NCBI GenBank assembly: GCA_936440205.1 | Contig: OW387133.1 | Location: forward strand, 49,874,374 to 49,938,373 | Reading direction: 5' to 3' | From: Lepidonotus clava | Taxonomy: Eukaryota > Annelida > Polychaeta > Phyllodocida > Polynoidae | DNA length: 64,000 bases | Position numbers and translations under genes: made by a program | Notes under the pieces: model-generated | Databases searched by the model: none | Told to the model about the DNA's origin: nothing | Seen by the model: only the letters and a program-made list of their open reading frames with translations | In this document: piece by piece, positions 51,501 to 58,027 of the stretch | How positions within the stretch are numbered: position 1 is the first letter of the stretch | Layout of the letters: every line of letters begins with the position of its first letter

Positions 51501-54500
51501 ACAGCTTGGAAAAAAATGCCTCTTTTTATTTAGACTGGTTTGGATAACTTTTAATTTATAAGTTTATAAAGCTTAAGGTTGGTTAGGCCTGCAAGTATTT
51601 GAAACCCGGAAATTATATTTGATATGAAATAATTAACAAGGCCTTGACTCTAACTTTACCAATCCTACATGATGTATTTAAACAGGCATTCCCCCCCCCC
51701 CCCCTCAAATATTAAATGATGTTTGTTCGGTGGGCCCCCTCCCACGTACATTCATGTTTTTGCCACCCTCTCCCCACCCCCCCCCCCCCCGCTTTCCTCC
51801 ATTAATTACACTTACAGAATGTTGGCATTTCTGTAATCATGTAGCCTACATGTGTCGCTGGCCGGGGGGGGGGGTCCCAAAACTGCCAAGATTTGTGTGT
51901 AGATTGAAATTGACAGGAATCAATTTGGTTTAATGAATAATTCCATATATCGCATATCCCATAGGGAAAAGTTGCTTGATATCGTTAAATAAGAAACTGA
52001 TGTTACCGGTGCCACAGGGCTATGCTTTAGTCATTGATACCATTTCTAAGCATTTCTTCTTTCACGTGAAATTTTAAATTTTCAGCCTGATAAGGAGAGC
52101 TCTTTGTCTGCGGATGGTTCCGTACAACACCTCTGATATCATTTCTAAACATTTTTCATGTGATACTTAAATTCCCAGCCTGATAAGGTAAACTCTTTGT
52201 CTGCGGATGGCTCCATACAGCACCTCCGCACAGGGATTGATGTTACTTGTGTCGTTGATAGGGCTACTTCTTAACCATTTATATCATACTAGAGCAGCCT
52301 TGTTATATGTGATATAAGTTTCTCAGCGTGTTAAAGAGAATTGGTTACGGTTATTATGTAGCACCCCCGCATAAGGGCTGTCATCACCTGTGACGTTGAT
52401 AGGGCTGTGTGTTGATCTTGACAACTTGTTTTTTATTACCCGATTATGCTAACCAGGATACCTCTCGAACTGGCCTTAAGTGAAGGAAAGGAGATGAATC
52501 AGTCTTGTTCTTTCTCTTTTCTGACAAATAAGGTTTGGGGTGGAGGACTTCCCCTAAATCTTAGACAAATTGAGTCTAAAGATCTGTTCAAAACGCACAT
52601 AGGACAAATGCTGACAAACGGGACATTACAGACTGAGTTTGGAATTGTTTAATTATACTTGCCTTGTACCATATACCAGAACCGATACCATGTTGTTGAG
52701 TGTATCAGTTATTTATGTATATATCTCCATTGTTTTCCTGTATACCGCCGCAATGTAAAAACCAACAGGCTGGGCGGGGCCGGAAACAAGTGGCTTAAAC
52801 TGAAACTCATCAAGCTAAATAAACACGTTTAAAAAAAAAAAAATCGCTAGTTGGGGTACCTGGGGTACCTGGGTACCGGGGTAGCATACCTTTGGATACA
52901 GGTTGTCAGATTAGAGGTAGGTGCATTAATGGAATTAACACGTTGAAGCTGGAAAGGGGGGATTGTTTTGTTAAAGCCGCACCTACTGCAATGCAATAGT
53001 GTGAAACTCTACTATGTGGTAGGAAGGTGTGTATAATACTATTCCTGCAGGAGGGCTTGTAACATGAACGCACATCAAAGAATAAATTGGTGGGGTAAAA
53101 CTTCCGCGCCCCTTGTAAAAGTTTAGGATAGTCGTTTTAAACCGGGCGAGAGTATAATGATAGTTTGCTGTTGGAGGGTTAGTGGTGGAGTAGGACATAC
53201 ACTCCTTGACAATGTTTGGAGCAAGTGGATTCAGACACGGCCGAGCCTGTCTAATGTATGAGTTCAAAAATTTGCCGTGATAACAACAACCAATACAGAA
53301 CCGAACAGACATTGCTGCAACATCATAATAACGTCGCAATCTTGGCTGGGTATGAATTCAATTATATTTCATGTTAAATGAATTGACTCAAAAAGAATAT
53401 TCAACTAACGAACCTGTGAAGCTTCTCTCAAACACCCATTGTTCTCGTTGGATCCATCGTGTAGCTACGTCATTAAACCGGAAGTAGGGATCGGTTATGA
53501 CCTGCGCGCGCAGAAGGGCGGCGTGAACGGTACCCGGCACAAGGGCCTCAATCTGAATTGCTTGGAAAAATGACAAAACAGAAATTGAGTCAGATATCCA
53601 ATGTATAATTGCCATTTTCAACTCGCATAGCACTTAGGCTACATCGCCTCAATGGAAAAAAACAATATAATATTTGCAAAGTGGTTCTTTGGTAAGATTA
53701 ACATTAATTCCCCTTTAGACTAGGCTGCAGAATGCGCATTGGATCTGTAGCTTCAGAGTCCTACAATGTACATTCTGTGATAAGTGGTAATGGGTGTTAT
53801 AAAAGAGGAGGGTCATTCCAAAGATATATATATATATATATATATATATGACATGTGATAGGAAAATTGTAATTGCTCAGCACATTTGTTAAGATGCATT
53901 GCACCTGATAAAGACTCAATACTCTACATGTACATTGGGAGACCTGTTGCTGAGGATGCAACTTACTATTCTTAAGTTTACTATGGAGCCGTTTACGTTA
54001 AATTGCATAGTAAAACAAAATGTTGCAATGGACATTGACGGTTTGATTTCAAATGCTTTTTAAAATTTTAGCCATGCATGCAAATATGATTCGAAATTGG
54101 CAATAAAGACACGCACAATTGCTCGCAATGATTTAACAAATATAATGTAACAGTTTCAGGATCAAAACAAAGTGAAACTTGCAAAACATCTGAAATGACT
54201 TTGATTGCTTCCTCACAAAATCCGACAAATCTTATTGTGGTCACACACAAAACATGCCTGCGATGTACTTCATTTGATGTATGTTTACCTTACACTGAAC
54301 TGCTGAATGCTTACATTTATTGGCATTGCGGAGATGCCAAACTCCATTCAGGTGTAGTGTAGTAGTGACTGGAGCCTGTTTTCCACCGGATAACAACAGT
54401 GTGAGCACCACAGCAACAACAGCCACAAGGCAAAGAAACAGCCCTACTGCCACTACTGCGGGCACTACGAATCCAGACCTGCATTTCTTTGAATAGGGCG

Positions 54501-54597
54501 ACCCAGCAGTAGATACAAGACTGGAGTCCTCTCGATGGATGTGTTCACTTTCGCTTATATTCTCCAGTTCAGAGTCATCGGAGGCATAGTGTGCCAT
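24551..54597 (-). CDS. MANBA: Beta-mannosidase-like glycoside hydrolase family 2 protein, membrane-anchored, complete, 17 exons
   Basis: Exons on the minus strand: 54597-54315, 53560-53414, 32693-32551, 32183-31981, 31322-31255, 30892-30711, 30484-30337, 29847-29748, 29340-29136, 28727-28648, 28463-28267, 27900-27718, 27358-27261, 26987-26852, 26266-26043, 25415-25221, 24796-24551. They join in frame to 2838 bp (945 aa; human MANBA is 879). Residues 1-42 are a Ser/Asp/Glu-rich cytoplasmic tail, about 43-69 one membrane span, then [13 protein letters not shown] starts the GH2 domains. The acid/base Glu511 (WNGNDE) and nucleophile Glu610 (SEYGWQS) are present, 99 residues apart as in the human enzyme (97). 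Odd: several normally invariant pocket residues differ (Ser247-Arg248, Thr410, Pro444, Asp510, Gly721; see findings). Family role: lysosomal removal of terminal beta-mannose from N-glycan remnants. Here the substrate is uncertain. Confidence 0.93.
25831..26012. mobile_element. Complete hAT-like non-autonomous element, 182 bp, in GH2 intron
   Basis: Left end CAAGGGCGGATACAGG; the right end read on the other strand is GGGGCGGATCCAGG. TGTTCAT occurs on both sides (25824-25830 and 26013-26019), an approximate 7-8 bp target duplication as hAT elements make. The interior has poly-G and poly-C tracts and GTAGTTTAGGGGTCCAGCAA. It lies next to exon 15, ending 31 bp from the exon edge at 26043. Confidence 0.75.
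31417..31789. mobile_element. hAT-like element with internal 115-bp tandem duplication, in GH2 intron 4
   Basis: Ends CAGGCCCGTAACTAGG and, read on the other strand, CAGGCCCGTACTGGTC; ATCAC occurs on both flanks. Inside, a unit from CATAAAGGAA to GTACTGCTTGCCA occurs twice in a row (about 31473-31585 and 31588-31700), nearly identical. A poly-C tract sits before the first copy. Confidence 0.6.
34040..34787 (+). CDS. Possible 3' end of an unknown gene (two exons)
   Basis: Exon 34040-34323 follows a TATATTCAG acceptor and ends in AAG|GTGAGT; exon 34586-34787 follows TTTTTTACCTTCAG and ends at TAA. The two join in phase (2+1) into about 161 codons. The first exon holds two copies of an acidic module: [10 protein letters not shown] then [12 protein letters not shown], later QEPMVI..VISDDN then [11 protein letters not shown]. 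The second has [21 protein letters not shown] do not recognise the protein. No start codon or upstream exon was found, so it may be a gene remnant, part of a mobile element, or an incomplete model. It lies antisense within intron 2 of the GH2 gene. Confidence 0.35.
35470..38290 (-). mobile_element. Tyrosine-recombinase element relic (DIRS/Ngaro-like or Crypton-like), broken
   Basis: About 2.8 kb bounded by long inverted repeats: about 35470-35720 matches the reverse complement of about 38060-38290, both including GGAGGGGTGTAAACA and GGTAGCTCCGTTTATAAATG-like stretches. Read on the minus strand it holds a 192-codon frame at 37568-36990 of unknown function (basic patch KRKRKR, acidic SEEEEVEDD, ends GEIDYESE) and a tyrosine-recombinase C-terminal part at about 36800-36358 with the HSLRRG box, a downstream HHGTSW and SAYVPP. 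A diverged second copy of the first frame's tail lies at about 36105-36215. No reverse transcriptase was seen. Treated as a fossil: incomplete, in pieces, moderately old. Related copies occur at 47495-48040, 49742-49830 and 50366-50454. Confidence 0.7.
38296..38385. mobile_element. Fragment of G-rich hAT-like element
   Basis: Begins AAGGGCGGATCCCGG, like the left end at 25831, followed by long poly-G and poly-C tracts. No matching right end is clear. It abuts the right end of the recombinase-element relic. Confidence 0.45.
40191..40398. repeat. Two tandem copies of a 110-bp unit upstream of a nested gene
   Basis: Copies 40191-40288 and 40301-40398 both run from ACACCGGGACACG through CGTCCAGCTGTTGGCCATCT to CCTCATAGGAGTACC, about 90 percent alike. 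Shorter ACGTAACTTAYGGTAA repeats follow to about 40535. They sit 260-470 bp before the start codon at 40659, so they could be promoter-proximal control sequence; that role is inferred. Confidence 0.75.
40606..40613 (+). promoter_or_regulatory. TATA box of the nested plus-strand gene
   Basis: TATAAATA lies 46 bases before a start codon in good context (GCCACCATGA, ATG at 40659). If transcription starts about 30 bases downstream, the 5' untranslated leader is only about 20 nt. Confidence 0.6.
40659..43021 (+). CDS. Unknown five-exon protein, 315 aa, nested in GH2 intron 2
   Basis: Exons 40659-40964, 41235-41299, 41471-41565, 42258-42367 and 42650-43021 (TAA) have GT/AG borders and compatible phases, 948 bp in all. 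A Ser/Asp-rich N-terminus is followed by a short coiled coil ([19 protein letters not shown]), a basic helical stretch ([20 protein letters not shown] then [20 protein letters not shown]), an acidic patch ([16 protein letters not shown]), [18 protein letters not shown], and a Pro-rich end with [10 protein letters not shown]. From memory the order basic helix, SDE patch, W-S-LD box and DWAV resembles a multicopy family of unknown function seen in invertebrate genomes; I could not verify this. No catalytic motif or membrane span is visible. The first donor (GCG|GTAAGA, 40964) is required: reading past it meets a stop at 41055. Its own TATA box and tandem repeats upstream suggest independent transcription. 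Host gene or mobile-element cargo remains open. Confidence 0.6.
43747..44268 (+). repeat. Duplicated 190-bp exon-like block
   Basis: Copies 43747-43936 and 44075-44268 are about 95 percent alike, separated by 138 bp. Each starts GGATAGGCCCATTC and ends GACCAGGAGGTAG, and the end CAGGAG|GTAGGT looks like a splice donor; the second copy is preceded by a pyrimidine-rich tract and TTAG. Two frames stay open through most of the unit; one contains [18 protein letters not shown]. It may be a duplicated exon of an unrecognised gene or a tandem repeat of a mobile element. Confidence 0.5.
44280..44745. repeat. Pyrimidine-rich low-complexity tracts
   Basis: C/T-rich DNA at about 44280-44515 and again 44635-44745, ending in poly-C followed by an AC microsatellite. 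The open frames here are low-complexity Pro/Gly strings and are not taken as coding. Confidence 0.8.
45280..46850 (-). CDS. Small proline-rich protein, three exons, 148 aa, nested in GH2 intron 2
   Basis: Exons 46850-46825, 46080-46006 and 45625-45280 join in phase into 447 bp starting [17 protein letters not shown] and ending [12 protein letters not shown]. Donors CA|GTAAGT and CA|GTGAGT and acceptors TTTTCAG and TCTCTTAG are all good. After a short hydrophobic stretch ([23 protein letters not shown]), about 85 residues are almost pure Pro with Gln/Ser/His, encoded by a GGT/GGC-rich repeat on the opposite strand. No known domain. Proline-rich low complexity can arise from microsatellites, so the last exon alone proves little; the matching phases of three exons and the CRE-like promoter site raise confidence. 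It runs in the same direction as the GH2 gene, so it could also be alternative exons. Confidence 0.4.
45694..45723. repeat. Interstitial telomere repeat, five TAACCC units
   Basis: Five uninterrupted TAACCC (TTAGGG on the other strand) units. Similar sequence stands on both sides: TTGCCTTTGCTTTCC then AAATAAGGATATAA before, and TTGCCTTTGCTCCC then AAATAAGGATGTAA after, as if the repeat had been added during repair of a staggered break. Confidence 0.85.
46454..46697. mobile_element. hAT-like non-autonomous element, about 244 bp
   Basis: Left end CAGGGGCGGATCCAGTGG; the right end read on the other strand is CAGTGGCTGATTTAGAGGGG. There is a poly-G tract near the left end. No clear target duplication. 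It lies between exons 1 and 2 of the nested proline-rich gene. Confidence 0.55.
46996..47115 (-). promoter_or_regulatory. CRE-like site and TATA-like palindrome upstream of the nested proline-rich gene
   Basis: A full palindromic CRE, TGACGTCA, lies at 46996-47003 with further ACGTCA/TGACGT half sites around it (46973-47018), and GCTATAAATAGC at 47104-47115 reads as a TATA-like element on either strand. They are about 146 and 260 bases before the start codon at 46850. Confidence 0.4.
47351..47471. mobile_element. Complete short hAT-like element with 8-bp target duplication
   Basis: Ends AGGGGCGGACCCAGG and, read on the other strand, AGGGGCGGATCCAGG. It is flanked by GGGGTGAG (47343-47350) and GGGGTCAG (47472-47479), 7 of 8 alike. 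The interior is poly-G, GCCC and poly-C with ACATGATTTAACAGGG. Confidence 0.7.
47495..48040. mobile_element. Relic related to the 35470-38290 recombinase element
   Basis: About 47500-47665 matches the reverse complement of about 37640-37825 (GACACACTC, GGAGGGCGGTGAT, AGGAGCGGTAAGT, ACCTTCAAAGAGTC), and about 47868-48040 matches the reverse complement of about 37850-38060 (ACGGACCCACCAAGCGGGGG, GGGGAACGTAAAAATTGG). The two blocks occur in swapped order relative to the first copy. Non-coding fossil. Confidence 0.65.
48048..48196. mobile_element. hAT-like element copy
   Basis: CAGGGGCGGACCCAGGAATT at the left, AATCCGCCACAG at the right, same interior as 47351-47471 (ATGATTT..AGGGCAAGGGG) with extra AACATGAATGTACAGGGG. 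No target duplication seen. Confidence 0.6.
48308..48452. mobile_element. hAT-like element copy in inverted orientation
   Basis: GCGCGGATCCAGG at the left and CTGGATCCGCCCTG at the right; the interior is the reverse complement of the 48048-48196 copy (CCTGTACATTCATGTTTG). Two opposite copies 110 bp apart could pair with each other. Confidence 0.6.
48840..48985 (+). mobile_element. tRNA-headed SINE-like unit
   Basis: A-box-like GGTGAAATGGATAAGTC and B box GGGTTCGAATCC (48903-48914) are spaced as in a pol III promoter. CATCAGGTCG (48840-48849) and CGACCTGATG (48879-48888) form a perfect 10-bp stem. The acceptor stem does not close into a functional tRNA. Downstream GTCATACGGCAATAAGCCACG may be a SINE body. 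Confidence 0.45.
49742..50454. repeat. Two direct copies of an 89-bp block
   Basis: 49742-49830 and 50366-50454 both run GGTTACTACCCACTGCCAAA through CACCGATCCCTCCTGAATTC to ACCCCTTGTT with two or so differences. The start is also shared with the recombinase-element relic near 37722 and 47600, so both are likely pieces of that family. The 535 bp between them shows no gene. Confidence 0.75.
50755..51240 (+). mobile_element. SINE-like unit with 5S rRNA-like head and tRNA-like B box
   Basis: 50801-50850 follows the 5S rRNA internal control region (AAGTTAAGCAACATTGAGAC then GGTATTTGGATGG), compare AAGCAGCA..GGTTAGTACTTGGATGG of 5S genes. At 51159-51175 GTGGGTTCGAAACCCAC is a perfect T-arm with B box. 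TGACACTGGG (51123-51132) and CCCAGTGTCA (51216-51225) are an exact inverted pair around it, and TTAGGCCCGGCCTAA is a palindrome. Composite 5S/tRNA SINEs are known in deuterostomes; whether the two parts form one element is inference. Confidence 0.5.
51689..51793. mobile_element. Fragment of G-rich hAT-like family
   Basis: Poly-C, AAATGATGTTTGTTCGGTGG, GGCCCCCTCCCACGTACATT and poly-C again, matching the interior of the 48308-48452 copy. No ends preserved. Confidence 0.45.
52085..52400. repeat. Degenerate tandem repeats, period about 93 bp
   Basis: GCCTGATAAGGAGAGCTCTT followed by TGTCTGCGGATGG recurs at 52178 with 4 changes; weaker copies of AGCACC..CGCA..GGG and GTTGATAGGGCT follow to about 52400. 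It lies directly before a LINE tail and may be part of that element. Confidence 0.55.
52446..52844 (+). mobile_element. LINE 3' end with poly(A) tail
   Basis: The frame ends [20 protein letters not shown], which has the shape of the CR1/L2-type reverse transcriptase C-terminus (compare LPPEMRQLDSYHSFK in the LINE at 20735-21940). Stop at about 52650, then about 170 bases of untranslated sequence, AATAAA and a 13-base A tail. It is a strongly 5'-truncated insertion inside GH2 intron 2, antisense to that gene, and a different family member from the other LINE. Confidence 0.65.
53824..53849. repeat. AT dinucleotide microsatellite
   Basis: About 13 uninterrupted AT units in intron 1 of the GH2 gene. 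Confidence 0.9.
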
Positions 54598-57060
54598 CGT
54601 TACGTTGTTGCGTAGTATATTTATGTCAGTTTTGAGACGAGTTAGGAAACCATTTGTTAATTGTAGAATGTAAACTGGTTGTGTTGAAATTTAAGAGGAG
54701 TACCAATGTAACCTACTGGCCCAGAAACAAAGAGCTGGTTGGTTCTCCAGGGTCCGGGAGGTCCTCCAGTGTTTGTGTACATGTGATGCTTACTATAGGG
54801 GGCGGGAGGCATATCAGGGGAGGCTGCACTTTGACCATACAACTGTAGCTACATACAGTTCTATGCTTTGACACAGCCACTGTTACAGTAGGCACATTAT
54901 GGATTAGATCGAGAACCGACTCCATAATCTACCCAAAGAATAGGAAGGGAGTAGTGATTGAATGTTAGTGAGATAAGTGTGGAATAATCCGCGATGGGAC
55001 GGTTGTATTGCACACAAACAACAAAGGACTGGTGCTTGCTGACATGAGTGCCTTAATGACTTGAATAAAGTAAACAATCACACATACCATACAGCTTGCT
55101 AAATCCAAAGATTGTAACAATAATCCTAGTCAGGGTAGCCTATTCTAACAGTTGATGACAACAATGAGAATATTAATAAACAAAATATTCTGTTTTAATG
55201 TTTTTCTGTACACCCTGATCGATCCCCAACCAAGGTTGTGATTGCAAATACTGACCTTTCTATCAGGTTAGACTTCCCCTTTATCTGTACGGAGCAGGCC
55301 CGTGCTTTATGGGTCAAATAACACTGATCTGACCAAAGGTATGTCTTTGAATAGAGCCAATGGATAGAAATTCCAAACAAAAACATTGATTATGTATATA
55401 GAGCTGAGTTTGATATGAAAATGATAAGCGCGTGTTAATTGACATTTTGCAAAGAAATAGATTGCCGATTGAAGACTTAAAAGTTAAGCGAAAGGATAAC
55501 GTATTGAATAATATTATTATAATTATTATGGTTATTTAGGCAGATTCAAGTCATGTAGAACACAGCTTGAATAAACAGCTCAATTTTGTGAGTTGGCCAA
55601 AAAATTGTATTTTTCTTTTTAAATAAACGTTGTAATAAGAACAAATATTGTTATGGATATAGATATCCATAAAAATGAAATGTCAATGAAGACCGACATG
55701 CAATTGCTCTAAAGTATAAGTTGTAGATAATATCTCTTTAGTTAAGAATTGTGCTCAGGTACGGAAGACTTGAATTCATGAGTAACGGTTTTAAAGGAAT
55801 TGAGATATATAAGGGCAACATAGACGCTAGAGTTGAATCCCTGGGCTCTTTCTATCCAAACAAATCCCCTGCACTTCATACTACTACATGGTTGCCTGAC
55901 TCTTCAGTAGATGGCGTGATGGTAGTGTCAGAGGCTTGCAACTTCTGCATGGGCTTGGCCCATTCTCTAAACATTTTTTCCATTTGAACCAATTGCTTCC
56001 CCGTGAAGTTCTCCATCTGTTTCTACATCGGATATTCATTATGTTCTTTTGGCCAACAAGCAAAGACTAAACTTGAAAATCATTTTCCTCACACGTTAAG
56101 TATATAAGGGGTAACTGGGTCACGATGAACTGGTACGGTCCCATGGTATTATAATCATAACCATAGGGAGGAAAGCCTGTGCGGTACATTTAAATAATAG
56201 TTTATGCTATACTGCTATACCCCTTCATAAAAGTTTGTATAATAATATATAGTATTATATGTATAGAAACATTGTGTCCAACACATAGCTAAAGTATGAA
56301 GCATAGAGTATAATCCATCCAGGTGTTATGGCTCTGTTACAAAAACGATGGCAATTTCGTTATACGCCGCAATTATATGATATAACTGTAGTGTTTTTAA
56401 AGTGTGATGTTGTTGGTCCACCGACTATTATTCTTGTGGTCATGGAACCGCCCGCCGCCTTGTCCTCAAAATTTGTGTATTTTGTCACTCTGCATTGTCG
56501 TCATATTATTCACCTTTTAATATTTCGTCGACATTATACTTGAATGTATTGACTATAGGTAAAGGTATTAAAGCGGTGCGTCTCCAATTCAATACTAGTA
56601 TTTGACCTTGGAGTTTAAATAGGCCTTACACTATTTTATTCGGAGGATAAATACGTTATAAATGGGTAAAAGTGAAGTAGTTTACGGGATATTAAGGGTA
56701 CTTATTACTTCAAGCAATGACACCATGACATGAAAACTGCCTTATAAATTACAATTGTGATGGCACAATTCAGTTGAACTCGTGTTCCACCCCAATTCTG
56801 GTAAATTTATTGTGTATGAGGGTATAATAATACTTTTGAGAAACCTCACAAAAACATGCAAGCCCATTCGATATGGCATGATCCTATAATTATTGCATAT
56901 ATATTACGGCTCTCTCTTTTTATCCCAAAGTGCATCTTCCCATACCTTTTTTTACAGTTTGTCTTTTACAAAACACATCTAGCACACTGTCCCCATTTTA
57001 AACTAATGTTATCCCAAATGCTATCTACATATTCCCCTCCACCATCGTTCCTATCTGTCC
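54598..57060. other. Upstream region of the GH2 gene (head-to-head with HMIT-like gene)
   Basis: AT-rich, no recognisable coding exon apart from a doubtful short frame at 55876-56016. The GH2 start codon (54597, minus) and the HMIT-like start codon (58028, plus) diverge from this stretch. No TATA box stands out at a plausible distance for the GH2 gene. Confidence 0.5.
55876..56016 (-). other. Short coding-like frame, 46 aa
   Basis: Reads MENFTGKQLVQMEKMFREWA then KPMQKLQASDTTITPSTEES and ends GNHVVV. The first half would form an amphipathic helix and the composition is protein-like, unlike chance frames nearby. No splice partner or family recognised; it may be a remnant exon of a lost gene or repeat. 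Confidence 0.25.
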
Positions 57061-57065
57061 TTTCC

Positions 57066-57608
57066 TCAGTGTGTCCCCCACACTCCTAAACCCATAACGC
57101 GTTCATCGATTTTCCCCCCAAAGCGGGGCGTCATCAGCAAGGTGTGTGCTCCCCATCCAGGGTGGGCTGACGACCCTCCGCCCCATCCTCCTACAGCATG
57201 CAGACTCCATCCAGTACTCCTCCAGTACCTAACCTTGGATTCACAGCCTCCAGAATCCTGTCCCGACCGGAAGAAACCTTCTCCTGCTCCTCCTCCAGGG
57301 TGTAGGTGGCGCGGCGCGCAGTGTAGCAGGTCGGGCGCGGCGTCCTCCAGGGCAGGCTCCAGCTGAGCGTGGAGAGTTGTAAACCAGGCGAGCGGCACGG
57401 CGCCAACTGCCGTGTAGTCAGCCGCGCACCGCCCCCCCTCACCTCCACACACACCTGCCTCCAGATCCACCCACTGCGTGTATGTGCGGCGCCTCCAGTG
57501 AGTTGGTACGAGCGGCTCGGAGCAAGTGGGAGTAGCTGGTACTGGCGGCGGCGGATTAGAACGCGCGCTCCGAGTTTCTTCCGTACACAACTCGGTCAGT
57601 GTAGGCAC
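57066..57608 (-). other. GC-rich island with long open frames, upstream of HMIT-like gene
   Basis: About 57120-57850 is far richer in G+C and CpG than its surroundings, as expected of an unmethylated promoter island 5' of the HMIT-like start at 58028. A 180-codon minus frame (57606-57066) with an ATG and an internal donor (TCCAAG|GTTAGG near 57235) crosses it; a second minus frame contains RRATYTLEEEQEKVSSGRDR. I do not recognise either. High G+C lengthens open frames by chance, so I do not call a gene. Confidence 0.35.
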
Positions 57609-58027
57609 GTGCGGCGGCTGGGCTAGCGCGTCTACTACTTCAATCCCTGGCTACCCCTGCTGGAATCCACTCAGTAGTTGGCCACTGAGCTGCTCTCTCC
57701 GGGCGCGCCGTGGAGGTGGTTTGGCTGCCAACGCGCGGCGTCGTGAGGGTTGTTTTAGGGGTGTGAGTAGTATCAGAATTGGCGATGTGAGTCGGGCATC
57801 GCGCTCACTTGTGACAAGGGGTGGTACCGTAACGCTTGACCACTGGAGGAAATCTACGACCTAACGGTCTTACGTGCTTGATCTGCTTGATATAACTTCT
57901 TAAATACCTGTTTTAATCTCAACCCGCAGGAGCGTGTATTGTACACCTTACAACTTGACGAACTCACAACAGTTTCAATTGCAAGGTAAAGACAGGTAAA
58001 CCCAGGAGGAACTAACAAACACCCACC

